Source: Umezawaea sp036375055
GTDB taxonomy: Bacteria; Actinomycetota; Actinomycetes; Mycobacteriales; Pseudonocardiaceae
Assembly (NCBI RefSeq): GCF_036375055.1
Contig: NZ_DASUSQ010000027.1
Coordinates: 55,628-119,627 of the forward strand
Length of the DNA: 64,000 bases
Direction of reading: 5' to 3'
Part shown: positions 50,040 to 58,684 of the stretch, in pieces
Layout: each line of letters opens with the position of its first letter
Position numbering within the stretch: the stretch's first letter is position 1
The notes under the pieces: generated by a model
Databases searched by the model: none
What the model saw: only the letters and a program-made list of their open reading frames with translations
Told to the model about the DNA's origin: nothing
Position numbers and translations under genes: made by a program

Positions 50040-50359
50040 AGGGGGACCACGGCGGCCGAACGGGTTCCTGACACCGCCCGGCCACGCCCCACCGGTACGA
50101 GGTCCTCCCCGCTCCTGGTCCTGGGCGCGCTCCTGGTCCTGGCCGCGTGCTCGGCACCGGCCCGGCCCACCGGCGTCGCCTCCCTCACGACCGCGTCCTC
50201 CTCCGCGGCCTCCCGACGCCGCCCCCGGCCGAACGGCCGCGGCAGCGCCTCGACCTGACCGACGCCGACCCGAACTCCCTCACCGGCCCGGTGAAGGGCG
50301 TCGACGAGGTCATGACCGTCAACTCGGCCTGCCTGCGGGAGGTGGCGGGGATCCGGTGA
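50040..50359 (+). pseudogene. Frameshifted lipoprotein gene
   Basis: A lipoprotein signal (SSPLLVLGALLVLAACSAPA, lipobox LAAC) is readable near 50098-50165 but has no start codon in its frame and stops near 50260. The following bases in another frame read RLDLTDADPNSLTGPVKG and end at 50359, as if continuing the same mature protein. A frameshift around 50200 plus loss of the start would explain both. It may be a decayed gene; a sequencing indel cannot be excluded. Confidence 0.45.
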
Positions 50360-50365
50360 CGGGCG

Positions 50366-50398
50366 GCCCCTCCACCGCGCGGGACGCGGTGGAGGGGC
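50366..50398. terminator. Strong hairpin terminator between convergent units
   Basis: GCCCCTCCACCGCG (50366-50379) pairs perfectly with CGCGGTGGAGGGGC (50385-50398) over a five-base loop. It lies seven bases after the pseudogene stop and ten bases from the stop of the secreted protein on the other strand, so it can serve both directions. Confidence 0.8.
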
Positions 50399-50408
50399 GC
50401 CGATCGGA

Positions 50409-50813
50409 TCAGTTGTACGCGGTGCACCCGATGGCACCGGCGCTGATGTCCTTGCCGCAGGCGCGCCACGGCGACCCGAAGGTGCCGACCGTGCCGCTGT
50501 TGGCCGAGGACGCGCCGGTCGGCACGGTCCGCCACCCGGTCACCCTGCCCGACGCGTTCGTCACCCAGATCTCGTCACCGGGCGTGGCGCCGGTGATCTG
50601 CCCGTGCCAGCCGTCCGAGCAGCTGAACAGGTGGACGGTCGCCGACCCGGCCCGGACCGGGTTCACCGGCTGGGTGCAGGCGGCGAACGGGTCGGCGGGC
50701 GCCGCCCCCGGCGCGGCCGACGCGGTCACCGCCGTTCCCAGCAGGCTCGCGGCGACGGCTCCCGCGAGCGTGAACGACTTCGTGGCGGACAGGCGCTTGC
50801 TCGGTTCACGCAT
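50409..50813 (-). CDS. Small secreted four-cysteine protein
   Basis: 134 residues, ATG 50813 with GGGGAGAA upstream. A clear Sec signal peptide (TLAGAVAASLLGTAVTASAAP, cleavage near residue 34) precedes a mature protein of about 100 residues with four cysteines (AACTQ, FSCSDG, RACGKD, IGCTAYN), enough for two disulfides. Repeated Gly/Thr/Ser strands (HGQITGATPGDEIWVTNASGRVTGW) suggest a beta-rich extracellular fold. I recognise no family. It is divergent from the AfsR-type regulator gene, which may control it. Confidence 0.8.
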   Translation of the reverse strand: MREPSKRLSATKSFTLAGAVAASLLGTAVTASAAPGAAPADPFAACTQPVNPVRAGSATVHLFSCSDGWHGQITGATPGDEIWVTNASGRVTGWRTVPTGASSANSGTVGTFGSPWRACGKDISAGAIGCTAYN

Positions 50814-50985
50814 GGTCTGTTCTCCCCGGATCGGTGGACGGTCGGCCCCGAGGGCCGCGGTGAGGCGGACCCCTCGTACCGCCTCGGTGGCAGGGTGCGC
50901 GGCCGATCGTGTGAATTGGTTGCGAGATTCCTGCATCGCGCTGGTCACGGGGTTATGCATGGGCGGGGGAACGGGGGAGGCGGTC

Positions 50986-53775
50986 GTGGGGGTGGAGTTC
51001 GGTCTGCTCGGTGAGGTGACCGTGCGCGTCGACGGTCGGACCGGGGACCTGGGGCCTGCCAAGCAGCGGTGCGTGCTGGCGGCGCTGGCGGTGGACGCGC
51101 CCCGGCTCGTGCCCGCGGACAGGCTGGTCGAGCGGGTCTGGGGCGTGGACGTGCCGCGCCGGGGCCGCAAGACGCTGTACAGCCACGTCTCGCGGCTCCG
51201 CCAGGCGCTGTCGGCCGTCGGCGCCGCGGAGGTCGTCAGCCGGGCCGGTGGCTACGCCCTGCTGGTGGACCGGCCCGACCAGGTGGTCGACGTGCACCGC
51301 TTCCGCGACCTGTGCGCCCGTGCACGGGGGGAGACCGACGACGCCGTGGCGGCACGGGTGCTGACCGAGGCGCTGCTGCTGTGGCGCGGCCCGGCGATGA
51401 CCGGGCTGGACGGCGAGTGGGCCGAGACCGAGCGGGCCCTGCTGGAGGGGGAGCGGCTGGCCGCCCAGCACGACCTGGCCGACACCCGGCTGCGCCTGGG
51501 CGAGGGCGGCGACCTCGTGGTGGAGCTGGCCGGACGGGCCGCCGCGCACCCGCTGGACGAGCGGGTCGCGGGCCAGTACCTGCTGGCCCTGCACCAGGCC
51601 GGGCGCACCGCCGACGCCCTGGAGCACTACCGGCGGCTGCGGGAACGGCTCGTCGAGGAGCTGGGCACCGACCCCGGTCCCGCGCTGCGGGACCTGCACC
51701 GCCGGGTGCTGGCCGCCGACCCCGGTCTGGCGGGCACCCCGGCGGACGGCTCCGCCGCCGTGCCCCTCCAGCTGCCCACCGCGCCGGGCCCGTTCACCGG
51801 GCGCGTCACCGAACTGGCCGAACTGGACCGAGCCCTCGCCCCCGACGGCGCCCAGCACGCGGGCGTGACGGCGGTGATCTCCGCGATCGGTGGCACCGGC
51901 GGGATCGGCAAGACGTGGCTCGCCCTGACCTGGGCCCACCGCAACCTGCACCGCTTCCCCGACGGGCAGCTGTTCGTGAACCTGCGGGGCTTCGGCCCCG
52001 ACGAGCCGAAGCAGGCGGCGGGCGTGCTGGCCGACTTCCTCACCGCGCTCGGGGTCGACCGCGACCACCAGCCGCAGGACCTCGACGCCCGCGCCGCGCT
52101 CTACCGCACCCGCACCGCGGGCAAGCACCTGCTGGTGCTGCTGGACAACGCCGCCACCACCGAGCAGGTCGTCCCCCTGCTGCCCGGCGGCACCACGTGC
52201 ACCGTGCTGATCACCAGCCGCCACCGGCTGCCCGCCCTGCTGACCCGCCACGGCGCCCTGCCCGTCCACCTCGACGTGCTCACCGAGCCCGAGGCCCGCA
52301 CCCTGCTCGACGCGGCGCTCGGCGACGCCCGCGCCACCGCCGAGCGGGCCGTCACCGAGCTGGTCGGGCTGTGCGGCGGGTTCCCGCTGGCGCTGGGCCT
52401 GATCGCCGCCCGCATCCGCACCCGCCCCGCCCTCATCGAGGACGTCCTGGCCGACCTGCGCGACCTCGGCCTGGACGCCCTGGACTCCGACGACCCCGAC
52501 GCCAGCCTGCCCGCCGTCCTGTCCTGGTCGCTGCGCCACCTCACCGCCGAGCAGCGGACCGTGTTCGGCCTGCTGGGCATCGCACCGGGACCGGACACCG
52601 ACCTGCCCGCCGCCACCAGCCTCACCGGGCTGCCCGCACGGGACGCGCGCGCCGCGCTGCGGGCGCTGGCGGACACCTCGCTGGTCGCGGACGCGCCGGG
52701 CGGCCGGTACGCCATGCCCGACCTGGTCCGCGCCTACGCCGCCACCACCGCGGTCGCCGACCTGCCGGAGCCCGCGCGGCGGGCGGCGCTGGAGCGGGTG
52801 GTCGACTTCTACCTGCACACCGCCCACACCGCCGCGCTCCTCCTCTCCCCGCACCGCCCGCCGGTGGACCTCACCCCGCCCGTTCCCGGCGTGCGACCCC
52901 AGGAGCTGCCGGACCCCGGCGCCGCGCTGGCGTGGCTGGACGTCCACCACCCCCACCTGCTGGCGGCCCAGCGCACCGCCGCGGCGCACCACGGCCACGA
53001 GGCCGTGTGGCAGCTGGCCTGGACCCTGACCACCTTCCACGCCCGGCGCGGGCACCACGACGACGAGCTGGCCGTGTGGCAGACCGCCGCCGACGCCGCC
53101 GCCCACCTGCCCGACCCCACCCCGCGCACCCTGGCCCACCGGCTCCTCGGCCGCGCCTGGTCCGGGCTGGGCCTGCACGAGGAGGCCACCGGGCACCTGC
53201 GCGAGGCCCTCACCCTGGCCGACCAGCACGGCGACCCCGTCGAGCAGGCCCACACCCACTACGACCTCGCACGCGCCCGCGGCTGGCAGGGCGACGACCG
53301 GCAGGCCCTGGAGCACGCCCGCCGAGCCCTCGACCTCTACCGCGCCCTCGACCAGCCGGTCGACGAGGCGCGCACGCTCAACGTGGTCGGCTGGTTCGCC
53401 GCCCGCCTGGGCGACCACGAGACCGCCGCGGTCCACTGCGAGGCCGCCCTGGTCCTGAACCGCAGGCACCACGACCTCGCGGGCGAGGCGGCCACCCTGG
53501 GCAACCTCGGCTACTTCGCCCACCGCACCGGCAGGCACGAACACGCCCTCGACCACTACCGGACGTGCCTGGTCCTCCTCCGCCAGACGGGCGACGCCCA
53601 CCACGAACCGGTGTGCCTGGAGTGGGTCGGCCAGGCCCACGCCGCCCTGGACCGCCCGGAGCAGGCCCGCGAGGCCTGGCTGGAGGCCCTGGACCTCTAC
53701 GAGCGGCAGCACCGCACCACGGACGCCGCCCGAACCCGACGACAGCTGGAGGACCTGGACCGGGCGCCCGCCTGA
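50986..53775 (+). CDS. AfsR-type regulator (SARP-BTAD, NB-ARC, TPR)
   Basis: 929 residues, GTG 50986 with GGGGGAGG six bases upstream; an ATG at 50959 is possible. Domain order: OmpR-like winged helix (FGLLGEVTVRVDGRTGDLGPAKQRCVLAALA), BTAD helices to about residue 250, NB-ARC ATPase with P-loop GGTGGIGKTW near residue 303 and LVLLDNAATTEQV, then TPR repeats over the last 300 residues (DLARARGWQGDDRQALEHARRALDLYRAL and similar). Such proteins integrate ATP binding and often kinase signals to activate secondary-metabolite genes. The divergent secreted protein is its nearest candidate target. Confidence 0.94.
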   Translation: MGVEFGLLGEVTVRVDGRTGDLGPAKQRCVLAALAVDAPRLVPADRLVERVWGVDVPRRGRKTLYSHVSRLRQALSAVGAAEVVSRAGGYALLVDRPDQVVDVHRFRDLCARARGETDDAVAARVLTEALLLWRGPAMTGLDGEWAETERALLEGERLAAQHDLADTRLRLGEGGDLVVELAGRAAAHPLDERVAGQYLLALHQAGRTADALEHYRRLRERLVEELGTDPGPALRDLHRRVLAADPGLAGTPADGSAAVPLQLPTAPGPFTGRVTELAELDRALAPDGAQHAGVTAVISAIGGTGGIGKTWLALTWAHRNLHRFPDGQLFVNLRGFGPDEPKQAAGVLADFLTALGVDRDHQPQDLDARAALYRTRTAGKHLLVLLDNAATTEQVVPLLPGGTTCTVLITSRHRLPALLTRHGALPVHLDVLTEPEARTLLDAALGDARATAERAVTELVGLCGGFPLALGLIAARIRTRPALIEDVLADLRDLGLDALDSDDPDASLPAVLSWSLRHLTAEQRTVFGLLGIAPGPDTDLPAATSLTGLPARDARAALRALADTSLVADAPGGRYAMPDLVRAYAATTAVADLPEPARRAALERVVDFYLHTAHTAALLLSPHRPPVDLTPPVPGVRPQELPDPGAALAWLDVHHPHLLAAQRTAAAHHGHEAVWQLAWTLTTFHARRGHHDDELAVWQTAADAAAHLPDPTPRTLAHRLLGRAWSGLGLHEEATGHLREALTLADQHGDPVEQAHTHYDLARARGWQGDDRQALEHARRALDLYRALDQPVDEARTLNVVGWFAARLGDHETAAVHCEAALVLNRRHHDLAGEAATLGNLGYFAHRTGRHEHALDHYRTCLVLLRQTGDAHHEPVCLEWVGQAHAALDRPEQAREAWLEALDLYERQHRTTDAARTRRQLEDLDRAPA

Positions 53776-54088
53776 CGGGCCACCCGCCCACCGTCAGCGC
53801 ACCCGTCGACGCGGACAGGCCCTGGAACCGCACGAGCGGCAGAACCGCGTCGCCCGAACCCGGTGGCGGCGCGACGAGCAACCCACGGGGCCCCGGCGCA
53901 CCCACCACCGCGGACGACCCGGCGGCCCGCCATGGCCGGTAGCCGCACCTCATCCCGGTCCGCACGCTCCCGCGCAGGTGCTCGCCGAGCACGTGATGGG
54001 CCGCCGCGACCCGTCCAGCGCCCGCCGGACCGCGTTCCGGGACGGGTTCCCATTGCTGACATACCAACTGGTCGGTACGCTCCTGGTC
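53776..54088. other. Intergenic region with a defined promoter at its right end
   Basis: 313 bases after the AfsR-type gene without a credible coding frame. Only the last 36 bases hold recognisable elements: the promoter and operator of the HAD-APH-dehydrogenase operon. Confidence 0.5.
54053..54081 (+). promoter_or_regulatory. Promoter with overlapping TetR-like operator, HAD-APH-dehydrogenase operon
   Basis: TTGCTG (54053-54058) and TACGCT (54076-54081) are separated by exactly 17 bases, and the GTG start follows seven bases after the -10, so the transcript is probably leaderless. The spacer carries TACCAACT-GGTCGGTA (54062-54077), a 16-base near-palindrome (six of eight pairs) that would block RNA polymerase when bound. 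No repressor gene is adjacent. Confidence 0.65.
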
Positions 54089-54736
54089 GTGGGCAACGAC
54101 GACGAACGGCAGATCGACGCGGTGGTGCTGGACTGGGGCGGGGTGCTCACGGTGTCGGTGCCGCGGTTCGTCGAGGACTGGCTGCACAGCGAGAACATCG
54201 ACCGCGAGCGCTACGGGGTGACGATCCGGGCCTGGATGGGGCGCGACGCGCTCCCGGACAACCCGGTCGCCCGCCTGGAGACCGGTCAGCTGCCGGTCGC
54301 GGAGTTCGAACGGCTGCTGGCCGCCGAGCTGGTCACCGTCGACGGCGGCGAGATCGCCGCGTCGGGCCTGCTGCGCCGCATGTTCGGCACCGCGAACACC
54401 GACCCGGCGATGGTGGAGCTGGTCCGCGAGGTCCGCGCGAGCGGCGTCCGGACCGTGCTGCTGTCCAACAGCTGGGGCGAGGGCTACCCCGAGGACCTGC
54501 TGCTGGAGCTGTTCGACACGCTCGTCATCAGCGGTCGCATCGGGCTGCGCAAGCCCGACCCCGCGATCTTCACGCACACCCTCGACCTGCTGGACCTGCC
54601 GGCCGACCGGTGCGTCTTCTTCGACGACATGCAGGTCAACGTGGACGGCGCCAGGGCCGTGGGCCTGCACGCGCACCTGCACACCGACGCGGACAGCACC
54701 CGTGCCGCGCTGGCCGACCTGGGAGTGAAGCCGTGA
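54089..54736 (+). CDS. HAD-superfamily protein, ACAD10 N-domain type
   Basis: 215 residues from GTG 54089 (leaderless). HAD motifs: VVLDWGGVLT (nucleophile Asp but Gly in place of the second acid), LLSNSW (motif II), GLRKPDPAIF (motif III lysine) and FFDDMQVNVDGA (motif IV). The DxG form of motif I is also seen in the HAD domain of ACAD10-like proteins. Its stop overlaps the phosphotransferase start by GTGA. The HAD may dephosphorylate an acyl intermediate or play a structural role. Confidence 0.9.
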   Translation: MGNDDERQIDAVVLDWGGVLTVSVPRFVEDWLHSENIDRERYGVTIRAWMGRDALPDNPVARLETGQLPVAEFERLLAAELVTVDGGEIAASGLLRRMFGTANTDPAMVELVREVRASGVRTVLLSNSWGEGYPEDLLLELFDTLVISGRIGLRKPDPAIFTHTLDLLDLPADRCVFFDDMQVNVDGARAVGLHAHLHTDADSTRAALADLGVKP

Positions 54737-55734
54737 CCGACCTGCCGGGCCTGGACCTCGACAAGCTCGCCGCCCACCTGGGCACGGGCCCGCTGACCGG
54801 CGAGCTGATCCCCGGTGGCCGCTCGAACCTCACCTACCGGGTGACCGACGGGCGGGACCGCTGGGTGCTGCGCCGCCCGCCGCTGGGCCACGTGCTGGCC
54901 ACCGCGCACGACATGACCCGCGAGCACCGGGTGATCTCCGCGCTGGCCGACACCGCCGTGCCCGTGCCGCGCGCGGAGCTGCTGTGCACCGACCCCGAGG
55001 TGATCGGCGCGCCGTTCTACCTGATGGAGGAGGTCGCGGGCGCGGCCCTGCGCGACCGCGCCCAGTGCGACTGGCTCACCCCCGACGCCGCGGCGGTGCT
55101 GGCGAACCGCCTGGTGGACGTGCTGGCCGACCTGCACGCCGTCGACCCCGACTCGGTGGGCCTCGGCGACTTCGGCCGCCCGGAGGGCTTCCTGGCGCGG
55201 CAGGTGAAGCGGTGGGGCAAGCAGCTCGACGCCTCGCGCAGCCGCGACCTGGAGGGCATCGACGACCTGCGCGACAGGCTGGGCGACCGCGTCCCCGACT
55301 CGGCGCGGGCGACGATCATCCACGGCGACTACCGGCTGGACAACGTGCTGGTCACCCGCGACCCCCTGGGCATCAGCGCGGTGCTGGACTGGGAGATGGC
55401 CACGCTGGGCGACCCGCTCGCCGACGTCGGCCTGCTGCACGTCTACTGGCACGGCCTCGGCATCGACCAGGACCCGATCACCGGCACCGTCCCGTCGCTG
55501 CCCGGCTTCCCCGGCGCCGGGGAACTGGTCGCCCGCTACGCCGCCCGCACCGGCGCCGACGTGTCGAACCTCGGCTGGTACGTCGCGTTCGGCTACTTCA
55601 AGCTCGCCGTGATCCTCGAAGGGATCCACTACCGCTACACCACGGGCAAGACGGTGGGCGCGGGGTTCTCCCAGCTCGGCTCGTTCACCCTGCCGCTCGT
55701 GCGCCAGGGCCTGCTCGCGATCAAGGAGTACTGA
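54733..55734 (+). CDS. APH-like kinase, ACAD10/11 N-domain type
   Basis: 333 residues. Kinase-fold landmarks of the aminoglycoside-phosphotransferase superfamily are present: GGRSNLTYRVTD glycine-rich strand, WVLRRPP lysine/arginine strand, the catalytic loop IIHGDYRLDNVLV and the metal motif VLDWEMATLGDPLADVG. The sequence is closer to ACAD10/11 kinase domains than to antibiotic-modifying enzymes. In that family the kinase phosphorylates the 4-hydroxyl of a 4-hydroxyacyl-CoA. It is placed between a HAD and an acyl-CoA dehydrogenase, matching that pathway. Confidence 0.92.
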   Translation: MTDLPGLDLDKLAAHLGTGPLTGELIPGGRSNLTYRVTDGRDRWVLRRPPLGHVLATAHDMTREHRVISALADTAVPVPRAELLCTDPEVIGAPFYLMEEVAGAALRDRAQCDWLTPDAAAVLANRLVDVLADLHAVDPDSVGLGDFGRPEGFLARQVKRWGKQLDASRSRDLEGIDDLRDRLGDRVPDSARATIIHGDYRLDNVLVTRDPLGISAVLDWEMATLGDPLADVGLLHVYWHGLGIDQDPITGTVPSLPGFPGAGELVARYAARTGADVSNLGWYVAFGYFKLAVILEGIHYRYTTGKTVGAGFSQLGSFTLPLVRQGLLAIKEY

Positions 55735-55737
55735 CCG

Positions 55738-56949
55738 ATGGACTTCGCGTACGACGCCAAGACGGAAGACTTCCGCACCCGGCTGCTGTCGTTCATGGAC
55801 GAGTTCGTCTACCCCGCCGAGGCGGTGCTGGAGGAGCAGCTCGCGGCCTCCGACGACGAGTGGACGCGCAAGCCGGTCGTCGACGAGCTGAAGGCCCGCG
55901 CCCGCGAGGCCGGGCTGTGGAACCTGTTCCTGCCCGACGCCGAGCACGGCGCGGGCCTGACGAACCTCCAGTACGCGCCGCTCGCGGAGATCACCGGCCG
56001 CAGCCCCCACCTGGCCCCGGAGGCGTTCAACTGCGCCGCGCCGGACACCGGGAACATGGAGGTGCTGGCGATGTTCGGCACCGAGGAGCAGAAGAAGCAG
56101 TGGCTGCGGCCCCTGCTGGACGGCGAGATCCGCTCGGCGTTCTGCATGACCGAGCCCGACGTGGCGTCCTCGGACGCGACGAACATCGCGACCCGCATCG
56201 AGCGGGACGGCGACGAATACGTGATCAACGGGACCAAGTGGTGGTCCTCGGGCGCGATGAACCCGAACTGCGCGATCTTCATCGTGATGGGCAAGACCAA
56301 CCCGGAGGCCGAGCGCCACCAGCAGCAGGCGATGATCCTGGTCCCGCGCGACACCCCCGGTGTCGAGGTCAAGCGCGGCATGACGGTCTTCGGCTACACC
56401 GACGGCCCGCACGGCGGTCACGCCGAGGTCGTCTTCACCGACGTGCGCGTGCCCGTCGACCACCTCATCGCCGGTGAGGGCCAGGGCTTCGCCATCGCCC
56501 AGGCCCGGCTGGGTCCCGGCCGCATCCACCACTGCATGCGGCTGATCGGCATGGCCGAGCGGGCGCTGGAGCTGATGTGCAAGCGCGCCAACGAGCGCGT
56601 CGCCTTCGGCAAGCCGATCGCCGCGCAGGGCGTCGTGCAGGAGTGGATCGCCGAGTCGCGCGTGCGGATCGAGCAGGCGAGGCTGCTGGTGCTCAAGACG
56701 GCGTGGCTGATGGACACCGTCGGCAACAAGGGCGCCCACACCGAGATCCAGGCGATCAAGATCGGGGTGCCGCTGATGGCGGAGTGGGTGCTGGACAAGG
56801 CGATCCAGGCCCACGGCGCGGGTGGCGTGAGCCAGGACTTCCCGCTGGCGAACCTCTGGGCGGCGGCGCGCACGCTGCGGCTGGCCGACGGTCCCGACGA
56901 GGTGCACCGCATGTCGCTCGCCAAGCGCGAGCTGAAGAAGTACCGCTAG
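55738..56949 (+). CDS. Acyl-CoA dehydrogenase, ACAD10/11 type
   Basis: 403 residues, three bases after the kinase stop. It has the usual N-terminal helices, the FAD/substrate block FCMTEPDVASSDATNIATRIERDGDEYVINGTKWWSSGA, and the late HGAGGVSQDFPLANLWA segment characteristic of the ACAD10/11 group. In that group the enzyme removes the phosphate from 4-phosphohydroxyacyl-CoA to give an enoyl-CoA, opening 4-hydroxy acids to beta-oxidation. All key regions appear intact. Confidence 0.94.
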   Translation: MDFAYDAKTEDFRTRLLSFMDEFVYPAEAVLEEQLAASDDEWTRKPVVDELKARAREAGLWNLFLPDAEHGAGLTNLQYAPLAEITGRSPHLAPEAFNCAAPDTGNMEVLAMFGTEEQKKQWLRPLLDGEIRSAFCMTEPDVASSDATNIATRIERDGDEYVINGTKWWSSGAMNPNCAIFIVMGKTNPEAERHQQQAMILVPRDTPGVEVKRGMTVFGYTDGPHGGHAEVVFTDVRVPVDHLIAGEGQGFAIAQARLGPGRIHHCMRLIGMAERALELMCKRANERVAFGKPIAAQGVVQEWIAESRVRIEQARLLVLKTAWLMDTVGNKGAHTEIQAIKIGVPLMAEWVLDKAIQAHGAGGVSQDFPLANLWAAARTLRLADGPDEVHRMSLAKRELKKYR

Positions 56950-56956
56950 CCCCTCG

Positions 56957-56984
56957 GGAGGCGCGGGAGTTCCCCCGCGCCTCC
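56957..56984. terminator. Hairpin terminator after the acyl-CoA dehydrogenase
   Basis: GGAGGCGCGGG (56957-56967) and CCCGCGCCTCC (56974-56984) are perfect 11-base arms with a six-base loop in the gap between the dehydrogenase stop and the convergent SDR stop. Confidence 0.75.
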
Positions 56985-56994
56985 GCTCACGGGG

Positions 56995-57693
56995 TCAGGA
57001 CCAGGCGATCTCACCGCTCCGGTCGACGAACCGCCCGGACCCCGAGCCGGGCGGCTCGGTCGCGAGGCCGACGACGGCGTCCGTGCCCTCGGTGACGGTC
57101 TGCGGACCGCTGTGGCCGTTGAGGTCGGTGGCCGTGTAGCCGGGGTCGGCGGCGTTGACCCGGACGTCCGGCAGCGCCTTGGCGTACTGCGTGGTCAGCA
57201 TCGTGAGCGCCGCCTTGGAGGCGGTGTAGAGCGGGACGACCACCGACGACTCCGGCCGCGCCGGGTCGTGGGTGTGGGCGAGCGAACCCGTCCCGCTGCT
57301 GACGTTGATCACGACCGGGTCCGCCGACCGGCGCAGCAGCGGCAGGAACGCGGTGGTCGTGCGCACCACGCCCGCGACGTTGACGTCGAACACGGCGAGC
57401 GCGTCGGCACCGGTCAGCGCGGCGGCGTCGCCGGAGGGGCCGTGGATCCCCGCGTTGTTGACCAGGACGTCGACGACGCCCTCGCGGTCCGCGACGTCCC
57501 GCGCCGCCGCGGCGACGGAGGCGTCGTCGGTCACGTCGATGCGGACGAACCGCGCGCCCAGCGCCGCGGCCGTCCGCTCGCCCTGCTCGGTGTCGCGGGC
57601 CCCGACCAGCACGGTGTGGCCGAGGTCGACGAGGCGGCGGGCGGTCTCGCGGCCGAGCCCCTTGTTCGCCCCGGTGATGAAGGTGATCGTCAT
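56995..57693 (-). CDS. Short-chain dehydrogenase/reductase
   Basis: 232 residues, ATG 57693. TGANKGLG cofactor motif near residue 7, LVNNAGIHG and YTASK (catalytic Tyr and Lys) are all present, as is the serine of VSSGTGS. It resembles the SDR at 9412-10137 (TGANKGIG start, DPGY/CPGY-ATDLNG end), so the two may be paralogues. It is divergent from the XRE regulator at 57796 across 102 bases, a common arrangement in actinomycetes in which the regulator controls the SDR. Confidence 0.94.
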   Translation of the reverse strand: MTITFITGANKGLGRETARRLVDLGHTVLVGARDTEQGERTAAALGARFVRIDVTDDASVAAAARDVADREGVVDVLVNNAGIHGPSGDAAALTGADALAVFDVNVAGVVRTTTAFLPLLRRSADPVVINVSSGTGSLAHTHDPARPESSVVVPLYTASKAALTMLTTQYAKALPDVRVNAADPGYTATDLNGHSGPQTVTEGTDAVVGLATEPPGSGSGRFVDRSGEIAWS

Positions 57694-57795
57694 GCCGTCG
57701 ATCCTGGGCCGATCCCGTGGACCCGACCAGGGACGCTTCGACGGTGGGAACGGCAGTACCACCCCCAGCGCCGCGATCTGCCGGAGGATGGGGGC

Positions 57796-58665
57796 ATGAG
57801 CACAGCCGGGTTGGGCGCGATGATCCGCACGTGGCGCGACCGCCTGCCACCCTCGGCCGCCGCGCTGCCGGTGGGCCGGGCCCGGCGCGCGACCGGGCTG
57901 CGCCGCGAGGAGTTGGCCGACCTCGCCGGGATGTCGGTCGACTACGTCGTGCGCCTGGAGCAGGGCCGCGCCACGTCCCCGTCGGCGCAGGTGGTGGCGT
58001 CACTGGCGCGCGCACTGCAACTGACCGCGGCCGAACGCGACCACCTCTACCGGCTGGCCAACCTGGTGCCGCCCGCCGACGGCGTGATCTCCGACCACAT
58101 CCCGCCCGGCGTGCACCGCGTGCTGACCCGGCTCGGGGACGTCGCGGTCGCCGTGTTCGCGGCGGACTGGCAGCTGGTCTGGTGGAACCGCGGGTGGGCC
58201 GCGCTGCTGGGCGACCCCGCGTCCTCGCCGCCGCGGCTGCGCAACTTCGCCCGCGACCGGTTCCCGCTGACCCCCGGTCCGCCTCACCTCGCGCGGTGGC
58301 CCGTCGCCGAGCAGGACGGCGACGCCACCGACGCCGCCGTGGTGTCCGACCTGCGCCGCGTGAGCGGCCGGTTCCCCGGTGACGCGCGCCTGGCGGAGCT
58401 GATCCGCGCGCTGACCGCGGGCAACGAGCGGTTCGCCGAGCTGTGGGCGACCGGCGCGGTCGCGGCGCACCGGGAGGACCACAAGACGATCGACCACCCC
58501 TCGGTGGGGCCGGTGGAGGTCGACTGCGACGTGCTCACCGACGGCGACTCCGAACTCAAGATCGTGGTCATGACCGCCGCGCCCGGCAGCGACGACGAGA
58601 CCAGGCTGCGGCTCGCCGACATCGCCGGGCCACCGGTGGCGGTGGGCCCGCCCGGTCGGGACTAG
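57796..58665 (+). CDS. XRE-family regulator with MmyB-like ligand domain
   Basis: 289 residues. An N-terminal HTH (TGLRREELADLAGMSVDYVVRLEQGRATSPSAQVVASLARAL) is followed by the MmyB-like C-terminal domain (AVFAADWQLVWWNRGWAALLG, then a DRFPLTP region and PSVGPVEVDCDVL). Such proteins commonly bind fatty-acid-like ligands. It is a paralogue of the XRE protein at 60906 (same LRREEL-AG-S-Y-RLEQG core). Its natural target is the divergent SDR. Confidence 0.93.
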   Translation: MSTAGLGAMIRTWRDRLPPSAAALPVGRARRATGLRREELADLAGMSVDYVVRLEQGRATSPSAQVVASLARALQLTAAERDHLYRLANLVPPADGVISDHIPPGVHRVLTRLGDVAVAVFAADWQLVWWNRGWAALLGDPASSPPRLRNFARDRFPLTPGPPHLARWPVAEQDGDATDAAVVSDLRRVSGRFPGDARLAELIRALTAGNERFAELWATGAVAAHREDHKTIDHPSVGPVEVDCDVLTDGDSELKIVVMTAAPGSDDETRLRLADIAGPPVAVGPPGRD

Positions 58666-58684
58666 GTGGGCCCACCGCCACCGG

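Noticed and set aside
50953..53712. Minus-strand open frame of about 920 codons
   Set aside because: Antisense shadow of the AfsR-type regulator; Gly/Val/Gln-rich with no recognisable motif.
54733..55734. Aminoglycoside resistance kinase
   Set aside because: Although it has the APH fold, sequence style and neighbours (HAD and ACAD10/11-type dehydrogenase) point to acyl-CoA metabolism.
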